A program made the position numbers and the translations under genes. A DNA stretch of 11,470 bases from Tannerella sp. Lineage in GTDB: Bacteria > Bacteroidota > Bacteroidia > Bacteroidales > Tannerellaceae. The notes beneath the pieces were generated by a model. It had not been told where the DNA came from and did not search any database. It saw nothing but the letters and a program-made list of their open reading frames with translations. Where the stretch lies: NCBI GenBank assembly GCA_031283915.1, contig JAITAY010000125.1, positions 1 to 11,470 on the forward strand. Reading direction: 5' to 3'. This document shows, in pieces, positions 1 to 6,550 of the stretch (positions within the stretch are counted from its first letter, which is position 1; each line of letters starts with the position of its first letter).

Positions 1-45
1 AAAATCGCAACGTTGCGCAAACGCTTTGAAGCCTCTTTCCCGGAT

Positions 46-1497
46 TCAGTCGCAGTATGTTTCAAATATCTCATGGCGATCAAACGCCTGCCAGTAGCGG
101 ATAGCCAACGTACGGACATGCATCCAGTAAGCTTCGGTGAGATTGCCGTACAGGCGGATACCTTCCTCCACGTCTCGGCGAATTTGCTGCGCATAAGCCG
201 GTTTCAGCCGCAGCCGCAGCGTCTTGTTTTTGAACCTAAAAGTCGCTTCCGGGCGGACGTCCTCCTTCGGCGAGACGCGGATAAGTCCGTGGCCGAGAGT
301 TGCGCCGGTGCTGACCTGCAGGCCGTCGTTCAGACAACTGACAGGCGGCTGCAAACCGGCGTCACTCGTCACTTCGATGTCGTCCACGCCAATGTTGAAA
401 TATTCGCGAGCGCGGATACCCATCTTCACGCCGATGATGGCGTAGATGCCCAGATGACCGTGCAGCTCGTTGGTGAGCACGCCCGCCCGCCATTCGCTCT
501 GTCCGTGCCGCGCGATCATGTCGCGAACCATCGGCGCAACGTCTTCGGCATAGAGGCCGGGGTCTTCGGGAAAACCATAGAAGACGCGGCTCTCGCTGTC
601 GGGCTTGCCGGTCAGTATCCGGACAATGGCTTCTCTCGCTTGCGCGATGGATTGAGCATTTGCCGGACGATGGGCGGTGACCGTAGGCGTCACGGCAACA
701 CGGTCGAACAGTTCGGGAGCAAAGAGGTAAACCACTGTCCAGTCGTCCCACGCCTGCATGTGTCCGGATGCAACCACCGGACGGAGTGCGTCGGCGCTGT
801 GTGTCCGGACGATTTGCCGGGCATACTCCTGTGCAATGCCTGAAATCATCTCCAGATACGGTGCGTCTACCAAAAGAGGGTGCTGTTCGCTGGCGGAGAT
901 GATGCAGACGGGAATCCCCGAAGCCAGTACACGGTCGGCCGAAACAGGGTCGGCGTCGTAGTTGGCGCCCTGCAGCGGCTGCGCCGAACTGCTGTACCAG
1001 ATGACCCGTTCGATGCGCTCCTTCAATCCGGGACGTTCGGCCAGCGCATCCCGGAGATTCGTAAGCGTTCCAAGGCAGATGAATGTCACCCGTTCGTCTT
1101 CCTGTTCAATCGTATGAACAAGCAAATCCGCTGCCTTCTGCGGAGAAACCGCCAGGTGCACCGTGTCGCCCCAGAGCGCCCCTTCCGAATGTTGCCGCCA
1201 AACCGGCGGAGGGATGTTCAGCGGACGCCCCGTCCCCACCGGGATGCCCTCGTGATGGAAGTGACGCAACAGGGCTGTCACTTTCTGTGCTGCAACAACG
1301 GGCGTCAAGGCGCCTTCCGAGGTGGTGACGGACAGAACTTCCACCTCGCGGTTGCCCAGCAACATGCAGATGGCGCGCAGGTCATCGGCTGCGCCATCGG
1401 TATCAATCAACACATGGAACCGGGCTTTTCCCGAATGAGCCGTCGCAAGCAGGCAGCCCGCCAAACAGCATATCCCGACAAACAGTAATCGATGCAT
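46..1497 (-). CDS. Exported nucleoside hydrolase-like / FmdE-like two-domain protein
   Basis: 483 residues. Residues 1-20 form a signal peptide; LAG-C15 reads as a lipobox, though signal peptidase I cleavage after ATA20 is also possible. Residues 27-320 resemble inosine-uridine nucleoside hydrolases, which cleave N-glycosidic bonds with a bound calcium: DTDGAADD (32-39) keeps the metal aspartates of DTDxGxDD, GTLTNL (143-148) and DPVSADRVLASGIPV (183-197) are typical. The C-terminal family motif HDP is AWDD (249-252), so the usual histidine is missing and the substrate may differ. Residues 340-460 resemble the FmdE N-terminal domain: ELHGHLG (344-350), then C388, NDG (390-392) and TGATLGHG (397-404). 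I see no zinc finger after it. The ATG at 1497 is chosen over upstream starts because it begins the signal peptide. It follows the TonB receptor by 35 bases, so the two are probably co-transcribed. Both folds are fairly sure; substrate and joint function are unknown. Confidence 0.85.
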   Translation of the reverse strand: MHRLLFVGICCLAGCLLATAHSGKARFHVLIDTDGAADDLRAICMLLGNREVEVLSVTTSEGALTPVVAAQKVTALLRHFHHEGIPVGTGRPLNIPPPVWRQHSEGALWGDTVHLAVSPQKAADLLVHTIEQEDERVTFICLGTLTNLRDALAERPGLKERIERVIWYSSSAQPLQGANYDADPVSADRVLASGIPVCIISASEQHPLLVDAPYLEMISGIAQEYARQIVRTHSADALRPVVASGHMQAWDDWTVVYLFAPELFDRVAVTPTVTAHRPANAQSIAQAREAIVRILTGKPDSESRVFYGFPEDPGLYAEDVAPMVRDMIARHGQSEWRAGVLTNELHGHLGIYAIIGVKMGIRAREYFNIGVDDIEVTSDAGLQPPVSCLNDGLQVSTGATLGHGLIRVSPKEDVRPEATFRFKNKTLRLRLKPAYAQQIRRDVEEGIRLYGNLTEAYWMHVRTLAIRYWQAFDRHEIFETYCD

Positions 1498-1532
1498 AAA
1501 TGAGTATGATAAGTACGACACAAAGGAATGGA

Positions 1533-3440
1533 TTATTTCAATGAGACGCTGATGCCTCCGAACACCGTGATGCCGGGCATGGGATAGTCGAACCGGGTCT
1601 GGTAGGCGCGGTCGGTGAGATTCTCTCCCTTGACAAACAAGTCCAGCCAGGTCAGCGGACGGTAGGAGCATTTGGCGTCCAGCAGGCCGTAGGAGACTTT
1701 GCTGTCTATTTCTTCGGTGTTGTTATGAAGACCTTTCACGTAGTGATAACTGACGCTGGCGCCCCATTTTTTCCAGCGGTAGGATGCCGAAAGATAAATC
1801 TGCTGCTCCGGGGAATATTCGATGATCTTGTCCATGTGGAGGAAGGAATAGTTACCGTGGAGTCGCAGGTTTTTCAATACGTTCCAGTTCAGCGAAAATT
1901 CAACGCCGCTGTTTTTAAACGCGCCCGAATTGTATTTGGTGGGCGGATAGCCGTTCGACCAGTCGGCGATGATGATGTTGGAACCTTTGGACGTAAACCA
2001 GGTCAGTTCGGCCGACAGCCGCCTGTCCGGAAGATACTGTCCGAGGGAAAGCTCAAAGTTGTTCATCCGTTCCGGCTTCAAGTCCGGGTTGTGACCCGCC
2101 CAGCCCGCCAGATAATACAAGTCCTGAATGTTGGGGCTGCGGAAGCCTTTCGATACGGAGGCTTTGAATACCGTATGACGGAACGGGCGGTAGGCCAGTC
2201 CGGCCTGCGGAATCCATTCATGACCGAACTGTTCGCTGTTCTCCAGACGGATCCCGGCATTCAGGGTCAGTTTCTCGAACAGGGTTTGCTGCATCACGAG
2301 GTAACCGGCTATTTCATACAACGAAGTATCCGCCCAGATTCTGTCCTTCGTAGTCTTGTCCTTGAAAGCATCCCACGCGCGTCCGCCGAAATTCTTGTAG
2401 TCGAGGCCGGCCGTAAGCAGGTTTCCTTCGAAGAAACGAAACGCCTGATACCAGGTGATACCGTAGTTATGATCGTTGGAACGGAAATGGAAGGGGCTTG
2501 GCGTACCGCCGTTCGAGTAACCGTCGTCAATCTTGTGGTCGCCGAAATTATAGAAGACCTTGAAGGCGCCGTTGGTCTTTTCGTACGTATTTTCCAGCGT
2601 CACGGACGCCACACCCCGGAGGATATTGGCGACATTATCGAACAGCGGCTCGGCCGCCGGTCCCGGGCTTTGTGTCTCGAAGGAGGCCAGACTCACGTCG
2701 CCCCACACATGGAAACGGTCGGAGAGTTGGTACCCCAGCTTCGTATACCCGTTGGTGATGTGAAAGCGGGCGTTTTTGCGGTCTTGGTCGAACTGATTTT
2801 TGCGGTGGCCGTCCGTGCGGTCATGATTGATGGAGATCAGTCCGCTGAACCGACCCTCCTTCCATCCCGCACTGGCCTGATATTTCTGCGTATTGTACGA
2901 GCCGTACATGACCCGTCCGTTGACGTTCCAGCCTTCGGCCTCCTGCTTGCGGGTGATGAGGTTGATCACGCCGCCCATGGCATTGGAACCGTAGAGAATG
3001 GAGGCCGGCCCCCGAATCACTTCAACCCTTTCCACATCCGACGCCACATACGCATCCGCCATGTGATGCCCCATGATGCCCATGTACTGCGGATGTCCGT
3101 CGATAAGCACCAGCAACTCGTTTCCCGTACCTGTGCCCCGCAGGGTGATACTGCCTGCCCCACTGCTGCCGACGCCGAAGCCGGCCACGCCGCGCTGCGT
3201 CACGAACATGCCGGGTACGCGCCCGCTCAACACCGGCAACAACGCCGATTCGCTGCTTTCTTCAATCTCCTCGCGACCAATCACCGACAGGGTCATCGGG
3301 ACATTGTTGCGGTTGGTCCGGACGCGGTTAGCCGTTACTACGACTTCATCCATGCTCCGGTGAATAAGGGTATCCTCCTGAGCCAAAAGGTTTGCCGAAA
3401 CGGCAAACAAAAAACCGAAAAGAAAAATACGTTTTGTCAT
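1533..3440 (-). CDS. TonB-dependent outer membrane receptor (BtuB/FepA/CirA type)
   Basis: 635 residues. Residues 1-20 are a signal peptide ending NLLA before QED. DEVVVTA (31-37) is a TonB-box-like segment. A plug domain follows at about 42-165, with RGTGTGNELLVLIDGHP (101-117) and DVERVEVIRGPASILYG (135-151), both classic plug motifs; the rest is a beta-barrel rich in alternating aromatic strands, ending FGGISVSLK. The protein should carry a scarce ligand across the outer membrane using TonB energy. At 635 residues, without the N-terminal carboxypeptidase-like domain and with no SusD partner, it belongs to the cobalamin/siderophore/haem class and not to SusC. The plug has an HH pair (125-126) in a His/Met-rich loop after the conserved LIDGHP. 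The ligand is not determined. It is first in a probable operon with the hydrolase-FmdE gene and has a clear promoter and operator-like repeat upstream. Confidence 0.93.
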   Translation of the reverse strand: MTKRIFLFGFLFAVSANLLAQEDTLIHRSMDEVVVTANRVRTNRNNVPMTLSVIGREEIEESSESALLPVLSGRVPGMFVTQRGVAGFGVGSSGAGSITLRGTGTGNELLVLIDGHPQYMGIMGHHMADAYVASDVERVEVIRGPASILYGSNAMGGVINLITRKQEAEGWNVNGRVMYGSYNTQKYQASAGWKEGRFSGLISINHDRTDGHRKNQFDQDRKNARFHITNGYTKLGYQLSDRFHVWGDVSLASFETQSPGPAAEPLFDNVANILRGVASVTLENTYEKTNGAFKVFYNFGDHKIDDGYSNGGTPSPFHFRSNDHNYGITWYQAFRFFEGNLLTAGLDYKNFGGRAWDAFKDKTTKDRIWADTSLYEIAGYLVMQQTLFEKLTLNAGIRLENSEQFGHEWIPQAGLAYRPFRHTVFKASVSKGFRSPNIQDLYYLAGWAGHNPDLKPERMNNFELSLGQYLPDRRLSAELTWFTSKGSNIIIADWSNGYPPTKYNSGAFKNSGVEFSLNWNVLKNLRLHGNYSFLHMDKIIEYSPEQQIYLSASYRWKKWGASVSYHYVKGLHNNTEEIDSKVSYGLLDAKCSYRPLTWLDLFVKGENLTDRAYQTRFDYPMPGITVFGGISVSLK

Positions 3441-3580
3441 AATCTGGACTGTTATTATTGTTTATAAAATCATGATTCTGCCTGCATGAAAGACCCTTGC
3501 CGAGCCTCATTGACATGCAGTCACTCAAATTCCCGATACGAAAGTAGAACACTCAATCGTGTCATCTTTTATAGAAATCG
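3441..3580 (-). promoter_or_regulatory. Long 5' leader of the receptor operon with a 7-bp stem
   Basis: About 140 bases separate the inferred transcription start from the receptor ATG. Within it CTGCATG (3482-3488) and CATGCAG (3514-3520) are exact inverted repeats enclosing 25 bases. The rest of the leader is A/T-rich near the start codon. I looked for a cobalamin B12 box and the TPP and FMN core motifs and did not find them, so no riboswitch class is named. The stem is seen directly; a regulatory role is inferred. Confidence 0.35.
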
Positions 3581-3586
3581 TGACAC
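3559..3586. promoter_or_regulatory. Inverted repeat overlapping the receptor promoter (candidate operator)
   Basis: GTGTCA (3559-3564) and TGACAC (3581-3586) are exact inverted repeats 22 bp apart start to start, about two helical turns. ATCGTG also occurs in direct order at 3556-3561 and 3577-3582. The right arm touches the -7 box of the minus-strand promoter, so one arm would not be transcribed. That favours a protein-binding site on DNA over an RNA hairpin. The regulator is unknown. Confidence 0.4.
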
Positions 3587-3617
3587 AAACATAGCATGAT
3601 TTTCGATAGTCACCAAA
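3586..3617 (-). promoter_or_regulatory. Bacteroidota-type promoter for the receptor operon
   Basis: On the minus strand TATGTTTG (3593 to 3586) matches the -7 consensus TAnnTTTG, and TTTG (3617 to 3614) lies 20 bases upstream as the -33 element. The predicted start near 3580 gives a leader of about 140 bases before the receptor ATG at 3440. Confidence 0.65.
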
Positions 3618-3935
3618 TGGATTAATGAATTTAATACATTGGAGGGTTCAGGGCGATTGTGCTTATACTTGTTAAAACGCCCCCAGCGTCAGCCATGATT
3701 TTGACAGATACATTCGTAATTGCGCGAGGGGACAAGAAGGCAATAAGTCCCCAACTCTGCAAGCGTAGCCCGATAAAAAGTAACTGTTGAGAGTCTCATT
3801 TCGCAAAAAAAACATAAGTGTGTAATGCCTTTAGTTCAATACGATACAAGTTAGTTCCATGGGAGTTATTAGGATAAAACGATTGACAAGTAATGCATTG
3901 TCCGAAGATGAGAACGTTTATGAAAATTGTGTGCA
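3618..3935. other. Intergenic stretch without a gene; one bulged hairpin
   Basis: No convincing coding frame is present; the reading frames are short and one runs into the tRNA. The one visible structure is a stem at 3720-3762: TTGC pairs with GCAA on the outside, GA with TC, and GGGGAC (3728-3733) with GTCCCC (3747-3752), with small bulges. GGGCG (3651-3655) and CGCCC (3678-3682) could form a second short stem. An untranslated RNA is possible, but no promoter was matched to it. Confidence 0.3.
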
Positions 3936-3974
3936 AATAAAAAACAAACGAGGCTTGTTTCCATCGCAAACCTC
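3936..3974 (-). terminator. Rho-independent terminator after tRNA-Met
   Basis: Read on the minus strand, GAGGTTTG (3974 to 3967) pairs with CAAGCCTC (3957 to 3950) over 8 bp, with one G-U pair and a 9-base loop. A T-rich tail follows at 3949 to 3936. It begins 11 bases after the tRNA 3' end, so it most likely ends the tRNA transcript. Confidence 0.75.
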
Positions 3975-3984
3975 CTGTTTTAAG

Positions 3985-4058
3985 TAGCGAGACGGGGCTA
4001 TGATCCCCGGACCTCATGATTATGAATCATGCGCTCTAACCGACTGAGCTATCTCGCC
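3985..4058 (-). tRNA. tRNA-Met (anticodon CAT)
   Basis: 74 bases fold into a full cloverleaf: a 7-bp acceptor stem starting GGCGAGA with discriminator A, D stem GCTC/GAGC, anticodon stem CATGA/TCATG with loop TTCATAA, a 5-base variable loop and T stem CGGGG/CCCCG. The anticodon stem lacks the three G-C pairs of initiators, so this is read as elongator Met; a tRNA-Ile read through lysidine at C34 cannot be fully excluded. The T loop is ATCATAG and not the usual TTCRANN: positions 54 and 58 are A and T instead of T and A. CCA is not encoded. Confidence 0.95.
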
Positions 4059-4072
4059 ATACATTTCGGGGA

Positions 4073-4102
4073 CAAAAATAACAAAAAAAACATGAATGCA
4101 AA
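4073..4102 (-). promoter_or_regulatory. Promoter of tRNA-Met
   Basis: On the minus strand TATTTTTG (4080 to 4073) matches TAnnTTTG and TTTG (4102 to 4099) lies 18 bases upstream. Transcription would start a few bases before the mature tRNA 5' end at 4058. Confidence 0.55.
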
Positions 4103-4166
4103 AAGAATATGACTTCATTTTTGTTTTTTTATCCTTCCACCTGGCTCGATTGAAAAACATAAATAG

Positions 4167-4174
4167 TACCTTTG
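4167..4174 (+). promoter_or_regulatory. -7 element before the oxidoreductase gene
   Basis: TACCTTTG matches TAnnTTTG and lies 32 bases before the ATG at 4207, giving a leader of about 25 bases. No good -33 TTTG lies 19-21 bases upstream, so the call rests on the -7 box and its position. Confidence 0.5.
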
Positions 4175-4206
4175 TAACTTTAATAAGTTGTATTTTTTTT
4201 GACATT

Positions 4207-5517
4207 ATGAACATTAACAGAAGAACTTTTATCAAATCTTCCGCCGCACTGACGGCGGGAATGGCTGTGCCTTTGTCCTCCATGACGCTTTCTTCCTCTC
4301 GTGTAACGCCGCCCAGCGACACGATTAACGTTGGACTGATTGGCTGTCGGAGCATGGGCTGGGGAGACTTGTCGAATTTCCTTACGCATAAAGAGGTGCA
4401 TTGCCCAGCGTTATGTGACGTCGACAGTGAAATGTTGTCCAAACGGGCAGACGAGATTGCCCAAAAGTACGGTAAGCGGCCGGATACGTATGTCGATTAC
4501 AGAAAACTGCTTGATCGCAAGGACATCGACATTGTCGTCATCGGGACGCCCGACCACTGGCATTGCCTGCAATTCGTCGACGCTTGTAAGGCCGGCAAAG
4601 ATGTCTATGTCGAGAAACCTCTGGCAAACAGCATTGCCGAGTGCGACGCCATGGTTGCAGCTGCAAAACGTTACAACCGTATCACGATGGTCGGACAGCA
4701 GCAGCGTAGCGGCAAACTCTGGCATGAGATGATTGAATATCTGCGCAGCGGCAAGCTGGGCAAAATCAGCAAGGCGCACGTATGGGGTAACTTCATGTAC
4801 GCCGCCATGCCACCGCTGGGACCTGATACCGCCGTGCCGCTGGGACTTGACTATGAGAGGTGGCTCGGGCCGGCACCACAGGCGTCTTTCAATGCCGGTC
4901 GCCTGCATGGTTCTTGGCGCATGTTCTGGAATTATGGCGGCGGACTGATTACCGACTGGGGTGTACACCTGCTGGACATGGCGCTCTGGGGAATGGATGT
5001 CAAGACCTTGCCCGTCAAGACCCTGACCAGCGGAGGCAGGTTTCTTTTTCCGGACGGTGCGCATGAAACGTTTGACACCATGTCCGTCACCTATCAGTTC
5101 AAGGACTTCCTTATCGAATGGGAAAATAATGCCGGCGTGGAAACCGGTCCCTATGGACGGAACTACGGCCTTTGGTTCCGCGGCACCAACGGAACGCTGG
5201 TTGCCAACCGGGAAAGCTGGGAGGTTTATCCCGAAGGCGACCGGATATTGCCGGTGAAAGTCACGGCCAACGGCAACGACCACTTAGCGCATGTAACCCG
5301 ATTCCTGGAATGTGTGAAAACTCGCAACGCGGAGACGCCCTGCACTGTCGAAAACGGCAGTCTTTGTGCCAAATATGCCCATATTGGGAATATCGGTGTA
5401 CGGATCGGCGGTGCTGCACTGGTGTACGACGACCGGATGCGGAAATTTGACGTCGCCGAAGCCAATCAATACATCCGGCCTTCGTATCGCAACCCGTGGA
5501 AATTCCCGGCGGAGTGA
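4207..5517 (+). CDS. Gfo/Idh/MocA family oxidoreductase with Tat signal
   Basis: 436 residues. RRTFIK (5-10) followed by a mild hydrophobic stretch is a twin-arginine signal, implying export after folding with NAD(P) bound. The Rossmann domain (about 39-160) has VGLIGCRSMG (42-51), TPDHWH (114-119) and the family marker EKPLA (136-140) with its lysine. The C-terminal alpha/beta domain carries GGGLITDWGVHLLDMALWGM, the usual region with the catalytic aspartate and histidine. Such exported Bacteroidota members act on sugars or glycosides by NAD(P)-dependent oxidation, some as glycosidases or 3-keto-glycoside enzymes; the substrate cannot be told here. The start at 4207 puts the RR motif at the N-terminus and fits the promoter; a 37-residue longer frame would start upstream of it. 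The gene stands alone, divergent from the tRNA, and is followed by a terminator and mobile-element debris. Confidence 0.93.
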   Translation: MNINRRTFIKSSAALTAGMAVPLSSMTLSSSRVTPPSDTINVGLIGCRSMGWGDLSNFLTHKEVHCPALCDVDSEMLSKRADEIAQKYGKRPDTYVDYRKLLDRKDIDIVVIGTPDHWHCLQFVDACKAGKDVYVEKPLANSIAECDAMVAAAKRYNRITMVGQQQRSGKLWHEMIEYLRSGKLGKISKAHVWGNFMYAAMPPLGPDTAVPLGLDYERWLGPAPQASFNAGRLHGSWRMFWNYGGGLITDWGVHLLDMALWGMDVKTLPVKTLTSGGRFLFPDGAHETFDTMSVTYQFKDFLIEWENNAGVETGPYGRNYGLWFRGTNGTLVANRESWEVYPEGDRILPVKVTANGNDHLAHVTRFLECVKTRNAETPCTVENGSLCAKYAHIGNIGVRIGGAALVYDDRMRKFDVAEANQYIRPSYRNPWKFPAE

Positions 5518-5576
5518 TTTGTTTAACCCACATTGTAGCAGTAAAGCTGAGGATGCATCACTGAATTAAAAAAAAT

Positions 5577-5592
5577 GAGGGTGTGTCAAAAG
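5577..5592. repeat. Possible insertion sequence end remnant
   Basis: GAGGGTGTGTCAAAAG and the bases just after it resemble, from memory, terminal inverted repeats of IS1182-like elements in Bacteroidota. No transposase of that type and no second end are in the window, so this would be a solo relic. Unverified. Confidence 0.3.
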
Positions 5593-5638
5593 CGAGGCTA
5601 CTGGAAAAGTCCTCCATCCGCCTTTTCGTAAAAAAACG

Positions 5639-5678
5639 AACGGTATAAAATCATCACTTAAGTTTATACCGTTTTTTT
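5639..5678 (+). terminator. Rho-independent terminator after the oxidoreductase
   Basis: AACGGTATAAA (5639-5649) and TTTATACCGTT (5663-5673) form an 11-bp perfect stem with a 13-base loop, followed by a run of T (5672-5678). An A run before the left arm could let it work in both directions. It lies 121 bases past the oxidoreductase stop. Confidence 0.7.
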
Positions 5679-5761
5679 CGTATCTTAAATGCCCAATCGA
5701 AATTAGTTCAGGGCAACCGCACAAAATCAACCCCGGCGAAAAAACTCAAAACAGCCATTTT

Positions 5762-6065
5762 GTGGCTTTCGGCGACTGGCTTGCGATGCATAGCTGGTGG
5801 GGAAATGAAGGAAGGAATGATTACCGGAAAGCTGAAAAGTTATATATTACGGCAGACGGAAGCAGCAGTAATGCAAGCCGAAAGCATCTATGGAAAAGCG
5901 AACTTCAAGCATTCGCCAAAGAAACGGGATTGTATATTTACCTCAGTCATTTTCCCGGCAACAAGTAAATGGAATAAGATAGAGCATCGATGATTATTTT
6001 CTTATATTTCCATGAATTGGTGAGGAAAGCCACTAACGTCATTAGCGGTAATTATAGGACTGATG
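5762..6065 (+). pseudogene. ISAzo13-type (Rhodopirellula-type) transposase remnant
   Basis: This is the C-terminal part of a DDE transposase. The first frame, from 5762, reads AFGDWLAMHSWW, then YITADGSSSNASRKHLWKSEL, close to the family's LLITADGGGSNGSRxxLWKxEL. At SHFPG, one extra base (near 5960) shifts the frame; TSKWNKIEHR continues in the other frame to 5990. After a TGA (5991-5993) the homology goes on as LFSYISMNW, a second TGA at 6021-6023 where the family usually has arginine (consistent with CGA to TGA), and GKPLTSLAVIIGLM to about 6065. The 5' two thirds of the gene and both element ends were not found. With one frameshift and two stops it cannot make active enzyme. The family call rests on the ITADxxxSN and SKWNKIEHR motifs. 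Confidence 0.8.
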
Positions 6066-6176
6066 TTTGAATTGTTTGCTCTCCTTTTACGATAAACCCA
6101 ACTGCTGACTCTATCTTTACTCATCTCAAACCCGCATATCATTTATGCCGATTCATCACTGTTATCATACGCGGTT

Positions 6177-6203
6177 ATACTGCGCGCGGTATAGTTTTGT
6201 GCA
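6177..6203 (+). repeat. Hairpin repeat family 1, copy 1
   Basis: 27 bases beginning ATACTGCGCGCGGTAT and ending TTTTGTGCA. The first 16 bases fold as ATACTGC/GCGGTAT with one T-G pair. It matches 11326-11352 with one mismatch (G for A), and its hairpin part matches the reverse complement of 6551-6567. Confidence 0.75.
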
Positions 6204-6302
6204 TTGCCCGTCAGCATAGAAAAGGGCATCCGCCCACACACCTTCTTGCCCGTCAGTTAAAACTCAATGTCATCAAGTTTAGCGCTAAAAGGCTGTAGTA
6301 GA

Positions 6303-6333
6303 GCATCCCGCCAGGGATGCATCGCCCGGTAGC
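6303..6333 (+). repeat. Hairpin repeat family 2 (REP-like), copy 1
   Basis: 31 bases: GCATCCC and GGGATGC form a 7-bp stem with loop GCCA, followed by the tail ATCGCCCGGTAGC. All 31 bases are identical to 11440-11470. Confidence 0.8.
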
Positions 6334-6354
6334 ATTTTTGCGACGTCTCTATCC

Positions 6355-6372
6355 GCATCCCGTCAGGGATGC
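6355..6372 (+). repeat. Hairpin repeat family 2 (REP-like), copy 2, core only
   Basis: GCATCCCGTCAGGGATGC has the stem but not the CGCCCGGTAG tail. Its right arm can instead pair downstream: TGCATCC (6370-6376) with GGATGCA (6383-6389), so two hairpins compete for the same bases. Confidence 0.7.
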
Positions 6373-6411
6373 ATCCTTAACAGGATGCAATACAGGGTTA
6401 TACCGGTTTAT

Positions 6412-6441
6412 CTACCGGGCGATGCATCCCTGACGGGATGC
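6412..6441 (-). repeat. Hairpin repeat family 2 (REP-like), copy 3, inverted
   Basis: The reverse complement matches the first 30 bases of copy 1 (6303-6332) with one difference in the loop (GTCA for GCCA). Copies 1 and 3 thus make a head-to-head pair 79 bases apart that could fold as one long hairpin. Confidence 0.8.
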
Positions 6442-6500
6442 CGGAACAAAATCTTAACTTGATGACATTGAGTTAAAACGGACGGCAATGTGGGGGGATT

Positions 6501-6512
6501 GGGCTAAAGCCC
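6501..6512. repeat. Short near-palindrome GGGCTAAAGCCC
   Basis: GGGCT and AGCCC form a 5-bp stem around AA. It sits between the 214-bp unit and the inverted copy of hairpin family 1. It may be another dispersed repeat, but only one copy is in the window. Confidence 0.3.
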
Positions 6513-6550
6513 GTGCGAGCCGGCAGTCGGGTTGCTTGAACGACAGCATT

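Larger units (their letters stand above)
6261..6474. mobile_element. 214-bp unit with 19-bp perfect terminal inverted repeats (MITE- or BIME-like)
   Basis: AACTCAATGTCATCAAGTT (6261-6279) and its exact reverse complement (6456-6474) bound a unit with no coding capacity. Inside are three copies of a GCATCCC/GGGATGC hairpin, the outer two facing each other. The 9-bp sequence AGTTAAAAC occurs in direct orientation at both edges (6255-6263 and 6471-6479) and could be a target duplication, although it overlaps the inverted repeats. The symmetry is seen directly; that the unit moves as one piece is inference. Confidence 0.5.

Noticed and set aside
6..17. CGCAACGTTGCG palindrome as terminator of the receptor operon
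   Set aside because: It is a perfect palindrome followed on the minus strand by ATTTT, but the window ends there, so the tail and the next gene cannot be judged.
13..1488. Long plus-strand open frames opposite the hydrolase-FmdE gene (13-843, 880-1488)
   Set aside because: They lie antisense to a well-supported gene, lack recognisable domains, and come from the high G+C third positions of the true frame.
1725..3467. 580-residue plus-strand open frame opposite the TonB receptor
   Set aside because: It is the antisense shadow of the receptor gene, with no signal peptide, no motif and no promoter.
3441..3580. Cobalamin riboswitch in front of the receptor
   Set aside because: GGGAA followed by GAGTGA faintly recalls a cobalamin core, but no B12 box is present and the conserved spacing does not fit.
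3796..4017. 73-residue minus-strand frame
   Set aside because: It begins inside the tRNA and runs through the terminator; composition is not protein-like.
6303..6441. CRISPR array
   Set aside because: The repeats are self-complementary, alternate in orientation and are not evenly spaced; no cas genes are present.
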